From positions 1 to 5,526 of the forward strand of contig JAJQIQ010000111.1 of assembly GCA_021199135.1 (NCBI GenBank): DNA of 5,526 nucleotides, read 5' to 3'. Position numbers and translations under genes: made by a program. Of the stretch, positions 1 through 5,517 are shown one piece after another. This DNA is from Clostridiales bacterium (GTDB taxonomy: Bacteria; Bacillota; Clostridia; Lachnospirales; Lachnospiraceae). The notes beneath the pieces were generated by a model. It had not been told where the DNA came from and ran no database searches. It saw only the letters and a list, made by a program, of their open reading frames with translations. Numbering within the stretch: position 1 is the first letter of the stretch; every line of letters starts with the position of its first letter.

Positions 1-569
1 TCAATAAACTCGATTTTGTTAGTCTCCATCCGCGCAATCCGCGCGAGCGAGTACACTTCGAGCCCCTGCTCCTCGAGCTTTGAGCGCCCCGGCTGGAACG
101 ACTTCTCGATGAGGATGCCGATGCCCGCGATCGTCGCGTGCGCCATGCGCAGGAGCCTGAGGGCGCCGGTCGCCGCCTCGCCGTTTGCGAGGAAATCGTC
201 GACGATGAGGACGTGGTCGTTCTCGTTTACGAACTTAGACGAGAGCGTCAGCTCGTAGCTGATCCCCTTGGTGAACGCCGTGACCTCGGCCTGGTAGAGG
301 CTGTCGTTTAGTATCTTCGAAGGCTGCTTCTTTAGGATGACGAGCGGCACGCCCATAGCCTGCGCCGTCATGAGCGCCGGGGCGATGCCCGAGCTCTCGA
401 TTGTCGCGACCTTTGTCACGCCCCTACCGCCGAAGTGGTCTGCAAAATCCTGCCCGATGCGCTGCATGAGCCCCGGGTCGACCTGATGGTTTATGAAGCT
501 GTCCACTTTGAGTATGTCGCCATTTATCGCGATCCCGTCCGCCAATATCCGTTCCTGTAATTCTTTCAA
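1..569 (-). CDS. xpt: Xanthine phosphoribosyltransferase, 3' end cut by window edge
   Basis: Cytoplasmic purine-salvage enzyme that transfers ribose-5-phosphate from PRPP to xanthine, giving XMP for the guanine nucleotide pool. The 189 visible codons align along their length with remembered Bacillus subtilis Xpt (about 194 residues): KVDSF near residues 21-25, NHQVDP 27-32, LMQRIG 34-39, [10 protein letters not shown] 56-65, the PRPP-binding stretch [16 protein letters not shown] 120-135, and IEKSFQPGR 154-162. The last complete codon is an Ile at positions 3-5, so only a few residues and the stop are missing. The start is TTG at 567-569: GAGG lies 8 nt upstream, and an in-frame TAA lies further upstream with no ATG or GTG between. 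It is divergent from the GH5 gene and has its own promoter at 605-633. Unlike many Bacillota xpt genes it has no visible guanine riboswitch. Identity is very secure; the TTG start is well supported. Confidence 0.97.
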   Translation of the reverse strand, partial: MKELQERILADGIAINGDILKVDSFINHQVDPGLMQRIGQDFADHFGGRGVTKVATIESSGIAPALMTAQAMGVPLVILKKQPSKILNDSLYQAEVTAFTKGISYELTLSSKFVNENDHVLIVDDFLANGEAATGALRLLRMAHATIAGIGILIEKSFQPGRSKLEEQGLEVYSLARIARMETNKIEFI

Positions 570-577
570 GTCCGTTA

Positions 578-581
578 CCTC
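578..581 (-). promoter_or_regulatory. Ribosome binding site of xpt
   Basis: On the minus strand this reads GAGG, 8 nt before the TTG at 567-569. It matters because it decides the choice of TTG as start codon: the frame has no other plausible start before the upstream in-frame TAA. Confidence 0.75.
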
Positions 582-587
582 GCTTTG

Positions 588-602
588 CTTTTATGATAAA
601 AG
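588..602. promoter_or_regulatory. Operator-like palindrome over the xpt transcription start
   Basis: CTTTTAT (588-594) and ATAAAAG (596-602) form a perfect 7-bp inverted repeat around one central base. It begins 2 bp downstream of the xpt -10 box and covers the expected start near 598. This is a classic position for a repressor operator, though it could also be a short 5' hairpin in the transcript. The binding protein is unknown, and an AT-rich palindrome of this size could occur by chance. Confidence 0.4.
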
Positions 603-604
603 AT

Positions 605-633
605 AGTATAGCAAATTTTTTGCAATAAGACAA
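605..633 (-). promoter_or_regulatory. SigA-type promoter of xpt
   Basis: The minus strand shows TTGTCT (628-633), a 17-bp spacer (611-627) and TATACT (605-610). Both hexamers are close to consensus and the spacing is ideal. Transcription should start near 598, leaving a leader of about 30 nt before the TTG, too short for a purine riboswitch. The spacer contains a small inverted repeat, GCAAA then TTTGC (611-623). Confidence 0.8.
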
Positions 634-666
634 CCGTGTAGTTGCTTTTCGCTCCTGCACCGTGTA
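633..666. repeat. Direct repeat ACCGTGTA upstream of the xpt -35 box
   Basis: ACCGTGTA occurs at 633-640 and again at 659-666, 26 bp apart (about 2.5 helical turns). On the minus strand the copies read TACACGGT and lie just upstream of, and touching, the xpt -35 box. The spacing suits a regulator site, possibly acting on both divergent genes. It does not match the B. subtilis PurBox as I remember it. Confidence 0.35.
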
Positions 667-703
667 AAAATGAACGCAAAATAAATGAAATTTGTGAAAT
701 CGC

Positions 704-729
704 GCCCGGGCCTGGCTATAAGGTATAAT
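704..729 (+). promoter_or_regulatory. Putative promoter of the GH5 gene with a GC palindrome in the -35 zone
   Basis: TATAAT at 724-729 is a perfect -10 hexamer, with an overlapping alternative TATAAG at 717-722. No good -35 box lies at the normal distance. Instead that zone holds the palindrome GCCCGGGC (704-711) in otherwise AT-rich DNA. A lone strong -10 with a palindrome in place of the -35 suggests activator-dependent transcription, as would suit a substrate-induced glycanase. That reading is inference. Confidence 0.45.
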
Positions 730-749
730 AGAAAAAAATCTTTTTAGAC

Positions 750-755
750 AGGAGG
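750..755 (+). promoter_or_regulatory. Ribosome binding site of the GH5 gene
   Basis: AGGAGG, followed by T, lies 5 nt before the ATG at 761. It is a near-perfect Shine-Dalgarno match and fixes the start immediately ahead of the lipoprotein signal peptide, implying strong translation. Confidence 0.8.
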
Positions 756-760
756 TTCCT

Positions 761-2611
761 ATGAAAAACGGAAAGAAGAGAGGCTTGAGGCCGCTCGCGC
801 TCTCAGTGCTGCTTCTGGGCGCGATGCTCGTCACGGCATGCGGAGGCGGCAACGCGACGGAGGAGAGCACGCAGTCCGGCGGGACGGATGCGACGGCGGC
901 AGCCGAGAGCACGGAGGCTGCGGAAGCCACGACCGCGGAGATCGACATCGACAACGCGTCGTCCATCGAGCTCGTGCGCATGATGGGTAACGGCATCAAC
1001 CTCGGCAACACGATGGAGGCCTACGGCCACGGCAACGGCACCGACCTCGACACCTCGGCGTACGAGACCTACTGGGGGCAGCCGGTCACCACGCAGGAGA
1101 TGATCGAGGGCATGAAGGCGGCCGGGTTTGACACGATCCGCATCCCCGTTGCGTGGACAAACATGATGGACTACGAGGACGGCGACTACACGATCGGCGA
1201 GGCGTACCTCGACCGTGTGCAGGAGATCGTCGACTGGGCGATAGACGCGGACATGTTCGTCATCGTAAACGACCACTGGGACGGCGGCTGGTGGGGTATG
1301 TTCGGCTCCGCGACCGAGGAGACCAGGGACGAGGCGATGACGATCTACACCGAGATGTGGACGCAGATCGCAGAGCGCTTCGCGAACTACCCGAACCAGC
1401 TGATATTCGAGTCGGCGAACGAGGAGCTCGGCGACAGCTTAAACGAGACGACAGTCTGCAGGGACTCTGGCTCGCTCTCCGAGGACGAGTGCTATGAGAC
1501 GACGAACGAGATAAACCAGGCATTCGTCGACCTCATCCGTGCAAGCGGCGGCAACAACGCCAACCGTTTCCTGCTCATCGCGGGATACAACACCGACATC
1601 GACAAGACCTGCGACGACCGCTATGTGATGCCGACCGACTCGGCGACCGACAAGCTGCTTATTTCAGTGCACTTCTACAGCCCGTGGAACTTCTGCTCCG
1701 AGGACCAGGAGACCCAGCCGCAGTGGGGCACGAAGTCCGAGTTTGACGACGTAAAGACCTCACTCGACAAGATGACGAAGTTCACGGACCAGGGCATCGG
1801 CGTGGTCATCGGCGAGTACGGCGCGATGCCGCTTGCGGACGGGACGTACAAGGACGACATGAACGCCTACCACACCGCGATCCTCGACGTCTGCGACATG
1901 GACGACTACTGCCCGATTCTCTGGGATCGCGGCGACTTCTACAGCAAGACCGACTGCAAGCTCGGCGATGACGAGATGGCCGAGATCTATGGCTCCCGCA
2001 ACTACGCGGCTGAGCAGGCGTCCACGGTCGACGAGATAAAGGCGGCGGCCGAGGACGAGTACAACGCGCTCGTGGACGCGGCTCCGGATGAGTTCGCGAA
2101 GGAGGAGGTCGACGTGGACTCCCTCGACGGCTCGATCGCATGGATTATGTGGAACGGCGGCGGGCTCTCCTACAGCGTCGGCGACACCTACAACCCGTCA
2201 GACTGCTCGAGCGGCTTAGTTGCGACGGATGCCGAGATTACCGGCGAGGGTACCTACACCGTAGGGCTCGACTTCACGGGCTGCACCGACACGGACGGAG
2301 CCTCATGGGGAATCACGTTCTCCGCGCTCGGGATCAGCAACGCCGAGGTCCTCTACCCGGGATACATAATCGACATCCAGGAGATCGACATAAACGGCTC
2401 GCCGATCAGCCTCATCGCGACGCCCTACACCTCGTCCGACGATGAGCTGTGCACGCGCACGAACCTGATCAACCCGTGGGTCAGCGACCTCCCGGACGAC
2501 GCTAGGACGGTAAGCGGCGACCTCACCGGCTGCGACCCGATCATCATAGACACCGACGATTTCGCGGAGGTCGAGACGATCGAGATCACCTTCGATTTCG
2601 TGGCACCGTAA
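761..2611 (+). CDS. GH5 family beta-glycanase lipoprotein (endoglucanase-like) with C-terminal accessory domain
   Basis: Predicted cell-surface hydrolase of beta-1,4-glycans (cellulose, mixed-linkage glucan, xyloglucan or mannan; substrate unresolved). Residues 1-26 are a lipoprotein signal peptide with a basic start, a hydrophobic core and lipobox VTAC, with Cys27 as the anchor. An Ala/Thr/Glu-rich linker reaches about residue 60. The catalytic barrel spans about 70-430: GINLGNT 78-84, conserved Arg127 in IRIPVAW, NDHWDGGWWG from Asn170, acid/base Glu221 after Asn220, His304 and Tyr306 in VHFY, nucleophile Glu352 in IGEYG, and Trp388. All core GH5 residues are present, so activity is likely. 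The residue after Glu221 is Glu, where many GH5 enzymes have Pro (NEP). Residues about 450-616 form an acidic, beta-rich domain with WVSDLPDDAR at 573-582, probably carbohydrate-binding, which I cannot place in a named CBM family. There are 12 cysteines including Cys27. TAA is followed in frame by a second TAA. The gene has its own promoter and terminator. Confidence 0.94.
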   Translation: MKNGKKRGLRPLALSVLLLGAMLVTACGGGNATEESTQSGGTDATAAAESTEAAEATTAEIDIDNASSIELVRMMGNGINLGNTMEAYGHGNGTDLDTSAYETYWGQPVTTQEMIEGMKAAGFDTIRIPVAWTNMMDYEDGDYTIGEAYLDRVQEIVDWAIDADMFVIVNDHWDGGWWGMFGSATEETRDEAMTIYTEMWTQIAERFANYPNQLIFESANEELGDSLNETTVCRDSGSLSEDECYETTNEINQAFVDLIRASGGNNANRFLLIAGYNTDIDKTCDDRYVMPTDSATDKLLISVHFYSPWNFCSEDQETQPQWGTKSEFDDVKTSLDKMTKFTDQGIGVVIGEYGAMPLADGTYKDDMNAYHTAILDVCDMDDYCPILWDRGDFYSKTDCKLGDDEMAEIYGSRNYAAEQASTVDEIKAAAEDEYNALVDAAPDEFAKEEVDVDSLDGSIAWIMWNGGGLSYSVGDTYNPSDCSSGLVATDAEITGEGTYTVGLDFTGCTDTDGASWGITFSALGISNAEVLYPGYIIDIQEIDINGSPISLIATPYTSSDDELCTRTNLINPWVSDLPDDARTVSGDLTGCDPIIIDTDDFAEVETIEITFDFVAP

Positions 2612-2654
2612 TAAAAAATTAAATGTAAATTTAACTTTTGCGCAGACTTTTCAG

Positions 2655-2686
2655 GCGGCTGTGCCCTCGGGCATGGCCGCTTTTTT
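2655..2686 (+). terminator. Rho-independent terminator after the GH5 gene
   Basis: A GC-rich hairpin of about 11 bp (arms 2655-2665 and 2670-2680, including two G-T wobbles) closes a CTCG tetraloop and is followed directly by six T residues at 2681-2686. It lies 43 bp after the GH5 stop and should separate that transcript from cls. A 7-bp direct repeat TGCGCAG (2639-2645 and 2688-2694) flanks it, probably by chance. Confidence 0.92.
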
Positions 2687-2703
2687 ATGCGCAGGGCTTT
2701 CGG

Positions 2704-2736
2704 TCAAAAAATTCTTTGATGTTGCGAATTTTTTGA
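2704..2736. promoter_or_regulatory. Perfect 11-bp inverted repeat upstream of cls, operator candidate
   Basis: TCAAAAAATTC (2704-2714) and GAATTTTTTGA (2726-2736) are exact reverse complements separated by 11 nt. The right arm overlaps the proposed cls -35 and ends 6 bp before the -10 box, so a bound protein would touch RNA polymerase. It is too AT-rich to be a convincing terminator, and one already sits at 2655-2686. The regulator is unknown. Confidence 0.5.
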
Positions 2737-2748
2737 AATTGGTATAAA
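2722..2748 (+). promoter_or_regulatory. Probable extended -10 promoter of cls
   Basis: TATAAA (2743-2748) is preceded by TGG, giving the TGn extension of an extended -10 promoter. TTGCGA (2722-2727) lies 15 bp upstream, or 17 bp from the alternative TAAAAT at 2745-2750. Transcription would start near 2755-2757, leaving a leader of about 160 nt before the cls ATG. The inverted repeat GGTAT (2741-2745) / ATACC (2754-2758) overlaps the -10. Confidence 0.5.
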
Positions 2749-2750
2749 AT

Positions 2751-2896
2751 ATGATACCACAAGGGGACAAAAGCAGCGCCAGTGGCGCTTGCTAGGCACC
2801 GACCACTACCCGTGGCGGGCGTCCGTCCCTACGGGGCGGACAGGCCGGAGCGGAGCGGAGATTCGTGAGCGTAGCGGAGAAATCCGAGGGTATCAT
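2751..2896 (+). other. Structured, repeat-rich leader or small mobile element before cls
   Basis: This gene-free stretch is bounded by exact 8-bp inverted ends, ATGATACC (2751-2758) and GGTATCAT (2889-2896). Inside are three hairpins: 2774-2793 (AGCGCC/GGCGCT core), 2803-2815 (CCAC/GTGG) and 2821-2841 (9-bp arms with one wobble and a TAC loop). After these come three tandem CGGAG units (2846-2860), within an imperfect 19-bp tandem duplication (2848-2866 and 2867-2885, 13 of the first 14 bases equal). Two readings fit: a MITE-like element with terminal inverted repeats, or a 5' leader whose ends pair to close a multi-branched RNA. If transcription starts at about 2755, only half of the closing helix would be in the RNA, which favours the DNA-element reading. 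I recognise no known riboswitch or T-box. Confidence 0.45.
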
Positions 2897-2918
2897 TGAC
2901 AGAGGAGACAGGTAGTTT

Positions 2919-4445
2919 ATGAAAAGGTTTGCGAGCAAGCTATTCAGCAAGGTAGTGGTGACCGCGGTCATCATCTGCATACAGTTTGCGTGGCTGGCCT
3001 ATCTGCTGTGCGCGGCGACCGTCGCTAGCTCCACGGTCGACATATTGTTTCGTATCTGCGCGATAATCCTCGTGGTCCATATCGCAAACAAGGACATACG
3101 CACCTCGTTTAAGATGTCGTGGACCGTGCTCATCCTGTTCCTCCCGCAGCTCGGAATCTTGGCGTACTTCATATTCGGGCGATCCGACCTCACGAAGAGG
3201 GCCAGGAGGCGGCTCGTTCACTCGGTGGAGAGAAACGTAAAGTTCCGCACTGAGGAGCCTGAGGTCAAACGCGCCCTCTATGCGCAGTGCCCTGACGCGG
3301 GGATGCAGTCCGACTACATCACGAATTGGGCGGGCTACCCGCTGTACTGCGAGGGCGACACCACATATTTCCCCTGTATCGAGGAGATGTTCCCGCAGTA
3401 TCTCGAGGACCTCGAGAGCGCGAAGCATTTCATCTTCCTCGAGTACTTCATCGTCTCGACGGAGGAGATGTTCTCCGCCGTGCTCGACATACTCGAGAGA
3501 AAGATCGCCGAGGGCGTGGAGGTGCGCCTGCTCTACGACGACATCGGGAGCATAAATTATGTCCCGACTAAATTTTATAAGACGATGCGGGAGAAAGGCA
3601 TAAAATGCGTCCGATTCAACCCGTTCCGCCCGCTGATGTCGATCATCATGAACAACCGCGACCACCGCAAGATCATGGTCGTCGACGGAAAAGTGGCCTA
3701 CACCGGCGGATTCAACCTCTCCGACGAGTACATAAACGTCAAGTGCCGCTACGGCTACTGGAAGGATGCCGGGATCCGCATGACCGGTGAGTGCGTCTGG
3801 AGCTTTACGAGCATGTTCATCGAGATGTGGGAGTATGCGACCAGGACCGACGAGGATGCCCTAAAGTACAAGGCGCAGTGTGAGAAGAGCCCGACCGCGG
3901 GCCGAGGATTCATCCAGCCCTACGCCGACTCTCCGATGAACAGGGAGTACGTGGCCGAAAACGTATATCTGAATTTAATAAATCATGCGAAAAATTATAT
4001 CTACATTTTCACCCCGTACCTCGTCATAAGCTCCGAGATCTCGACCGCGCTCGAGAATGCGGCGAAGTCCGGCGTGGACGTGCGCATCACGGTCCCGGGC
4101 GTGCCGGACAAGATGATGGTTTTTTGGCTCACAAAATCCAACTTTGCCGGGCTTATTAAAGCAGGAGTTAAGATTTACCAGTACACTTTCGGCTTCATCC
4201 ACTCGAAGTGCTTCGTCGTCGACGACGCCTATGCCGCGGTCGGCACGATAAACCTCGACTACCGCAGCCTCTGCCTCCACTTCGAGTGCGGGACGTTCAT
4301 GTACAGGACGGACGCGGTCATGCAGGTCAAATCGGACATGGTACAGACGATGGCCGAGGCGCACCTTGTCACGCTCGAGGAGGCGGACATGCGCTTCGTG
4401 CGCATAATCCTCGGGGTCTTAAAGCTCCTCGCACCGTTGCTATAA
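2919..4445 (+). CDS. cls: Cardiolipin synthase (phospholipase D superfamily)
   Basis: Membrane enzyme that joins two phosphatidylglycerol molecules into cardiolipin and glycerol. The 508-residue length fits bacterial Cls, which is usually about 480-510. The N-terminus has hydrophobic segments at about 11-33, 42-56 and 67-87; the last carries the Cls-typical pattern of Trp, a leucine run, LPQLG and YFIFGR. Two catalytic HxK(x)4D motifs follow: His249-Lys251-Asp256, then GGFN, and His428-Lys430-Asp435, then GTINLDYRS. Both are intact, so an active enzyme is expected. The ATG at 2919 is preceded by AGGAG (2903-2907) at a rather long 11-nt spacing, with a weaker AGG closer at 2910-2912. The gene follows a structured leader and has no clear terminator before scpA. 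Some related PLD synthases have other phospholipid substrates, but the N-terminal domain and motif order favour cardiolipin synthase. Confidence 0.95.
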   Translation: MKRFASKLFSKVVVTAVIICIQFAWLAYLLCAATVASSTVDILFRICAIILVVHIANKDIRTSFKMSWTVLILFLPQLGILAYFIFGRSDLTKRARRRLVHSVERNVKFRTEEPEVKRALYAQCPDAGMQSDYITNWAGYPLYCEGDTTYFPCIEEMFPQYLEDLESAKHFIFLEYFIVSTEEMFSAVLDILERKIAEGVEVRLLYDDIGSINYVPTKFYKTMREKGIKCVRFNPFRPLMSIIMNNRDHRKIMVVDGKVAYTGGFNLSDEYINVKCRYGYWKDAGIRMTGECVWSFTSMFIEMWEYATRTDEDALKYKAQCEKSPTAGRGFIQPYADSPMNREYVAENVYLNLINHAKNYIYIFTPYLVISSEISTALENAAKSGVDVRITVPGVPDKMMVFWLTKSNFAGLIKAGVKIYQYTFGFIHSKCFVVDDAYAAVGTINLDYRSLCLHFECGTFMYRTDAVMQVKSDMVQTMAEAHLVTLEEADMRFVRIILGVLKLLAPLL

Positions 4446-4500
4446 TTGTGCTAAATGTAGATTTAATTTCTTGCCAATCCACTAAATATTGAGTTTATCC

Positions 4501-4529
4501 TTGATTTATAATCGGCTTCATGCTATCAT
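4501..4529 (+). promoter_or_regulatory. Extended -10 promoter of scpA
   Basis: TTGATT (4501-4506), a 17-bp spacer and TATCAT (4524-4529) are preceded by TGC at 4521-4523, which supplies the TGn extension. Transcription would start near 4535, giving a leader of about 24 nt. AAGGA at 4547-4551 lies 7 nt before the scpA ATG. A TATAAT at 4507-4512 falls inside the spacer but lacks a matching -35. The gap from 4446 is otherwise AT-rich, with no terminator for cls, so some readthrough is possible. Confidence 0.65.
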
Positions 4530-4558
4530 GACTGAAGTATGCGAAAAAGGATGGGCTT

Positions 4559-5308
4559 ATGGAGCTTAACGTCAAGCTGCAGGTGTTCGAGGGGCCGCTG
4601 GACTTACTTCTGCACCTGCTCGAAAAGAATAAGGTGAACATCTACGACATACCGATCGTCGAGATCACGGAGCAGTACATGGAATACGTCGCCGCGATGC
4701 AGAGGCAGGACCTCGACACCCTAAGCGAGTTTCTCGTGATGGCGGCGACGCTCCTCGACATCAAGTCGCGGATGCTCCTGCCAAAGAGCGCAGACGAGGG
4801 CGAGGAGGAGGAAGACCCGCGCGCCGAGCTCGTGGAGCAGCTCCTCGAGTACAAGATGTACAAGAGCATGGCCTACGAGCTCAAAGACAGGCAGATCGAC
4901 GCGGGCAGGGTGCTCTTCAAGCCGCCGACGGTCCCGGACGAGGTGCTTTCCTACGAGGAGCCGGCCGACCCGGGGGAGCTGCTATCGGACCTCACGCTCG
5001 CGAAGCTCCGCGCGATATTCGACGACGTGATGAGGCGGCAGGATGACCGAATCGACAAGGTTCGCTCGAAGTTCGGGCGCATAGAGAAGGAGTCGGTGAC
5101 GCTCGAGAGAAAAATGGTTCAGCTTACGGACTTCGCGCGCTCGCACAGGAGCTTTTCGTTTAGCAGCCTGCTCGAGAAGCAGCCCGGCAGGGTCGAAGTG
5201 ATCGTCACGTTCCTCGCGGTGCTTGAGCTCATGCGCACGGGCGAGCTCCGCGTCTCGCAGGACGGGACGTTCGGGGAGATCGAGATCGACTCGACGATCG
5301 CCGCCTGA
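4559..5308 (+). CDS. scpA: Segregation and condensation protein A (kleisin)
   Basis: Kleisin subunit of the SMC-ScpA-ScpB condensin that organises and separates daughter chromosomes in the cytoplasm. It bridges the SMC heads and binds a ScpB dimer. At 249 residues it has the normal family length. The N-terminal SMC-neck-binding region has the hallmark VFEGPLDLLLHLLEK (residues 9-23), followed by a helical segment with LVMAATLLDIKSRMLLP. A strongly acidic linker (about 79-87) leads to a middle helical region, and the C-terminal winged helix carries VTFLAVLELMRTGEL, the SMC-cap-binding part. The ATG is fixed by AAGGA 7 nt upstream and by the hallmark beginning close to the start. In most Bacillota scpB follows at once or overlaps; here at least 218 bp of non-coding-looking DNA follow the TGA. 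Confidence 0.97.
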   Translation: MELNVKLQVFEGPLDLLLHLLEKNKVNIYDIPIVEITEQYMEYVAAMQRQDLDTLSEFLVMAATLLDIKSRMLLPKSADEGEEEEDPRAELVEQLLEYKMYKSMAYELKDRQIDAGRVLFKPPTVPDEVLSYEEPADPGELLSDLTLAKLRAIFDDVMRRQDDRIDKVRSKFGRIEKESVTLERKMVQLTDFARSHRSFSFSSLLEKQPGRVEVIVTFLAVLELMRTGELRVSQDGTFGEIEIDSTIAA

Positions 5309-5423
5309 AATATTTTTATATGTGTGCAAGCGTGCCGATGCTGTTTACTTCATCCGGACTAGTGACTCGCCCCTAGCGGTTCTAAGTGTTCGGTGAAAAC
5401 ATTGGCTTGCCACGCGACCGGTC

Positions 5424-5449
5424 GAGACACGACATCCTTGTCGTGGCTC
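5424..5449. repeat. Hairpin-forming inverted repeat
   Basis: CACGAC (5428-5433) and GTCGTG (5440-5445) pair around a 6-nt loop. One mismatch further out, GAG (5424-5426) pairs with CTC (5447-5449), giving a stem of 9 pairs. It directly follows, and shares one base with, the palindrome at 5415-5424. There is no T-run on the plus strand and no A-run on its left, so it is not a simple terminator for either strand. Confidence 0.6.
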
Positions 5450-5475
5450 TCCCTCTCGCAGACATCCATGCCTGA

Positions 5476-5517
5476 GCACCGCTCCAAACGCGAAGCGTTT
5501 CTCATAATGAGCGGTGC
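5476..5517. repeat. Nested stem-loop at the right edge
   Basis: GCACCGCTC (5476-5484) and GAGCGGTGC (5509-5517) are a perfect 9-bp inverted repeat. It encloses a perfect inner hairpin of AAACGC (5486-5491) and GCGTTT (5495-5500) around a GAA loop. A competing small palindrome, CTCAT-A-ATGAG, lies at 5501-5511. The nested arrangement is strong in either strand, as expected of a structured RNA or an insertion-element end. No T-run follows, so it is not a standard terminator. Confidence 0.7.

Noticed and set aside
16..258. Plus-strand 80-codon ORF over xpt
   Set aside because: The opposite strand encodes conserved Xpt motifs continuously through this stretch; the plus-strand translation matches nothing recognisable.
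692..710. Possible catabolite-control (cre) site upstream of the GH5 gene
   Set aside because: TGAAATCGCGCC shares the left half of the cre consensus, but its right half does not fit.
570..760. Purine riboswitch in the xpt leader
   Set aside because: None of the conserved purine-aptamer loop sequences is present, and the promoter at 605-633 leaves too little leader for an aptamer.
424..1276. Long minus-strand open frames opposite the start of the GH5 gene
   Set aside because: They lie antisense to a clear lipoprotein signal and catalytic domain, have low-complexity Ala/Ser or Arg-rich translations, and lack ribosome sites. They are shadows of GC-rich coding DNA.
2769..2841. T-box or known riboswitch in the cls leader
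   Set aside because: No T-box antiterminator motif and no familiar aptamer core were seen, and no terminator hairpin with a T-run stands before cls.
2940..3665. 241-codon minus-strand open frame inside cls
   Set aside because: It is antisense to the intact cls membrane and first HKD regions, with Arg/Glu/His-rich non-protein-like composition. This is typical of the strand opposite a GC-biased gene.
4446..4500. Terminator between cls and scpA
   Set aside because: The stretch is AT-rich without a stable inverted repeat followed by T residues, so none can be supported.
5359..5505. Minus-strand 48-codon ORF from ATG to TAG in the region after scpA
   Set aside because: There is no Shine-Dalgarno site before the ATG, the start falls inside the strong nested stem-loop, no protein motif is recognised, and competing frames are also open. 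It is more likely a by-product of a structured element.
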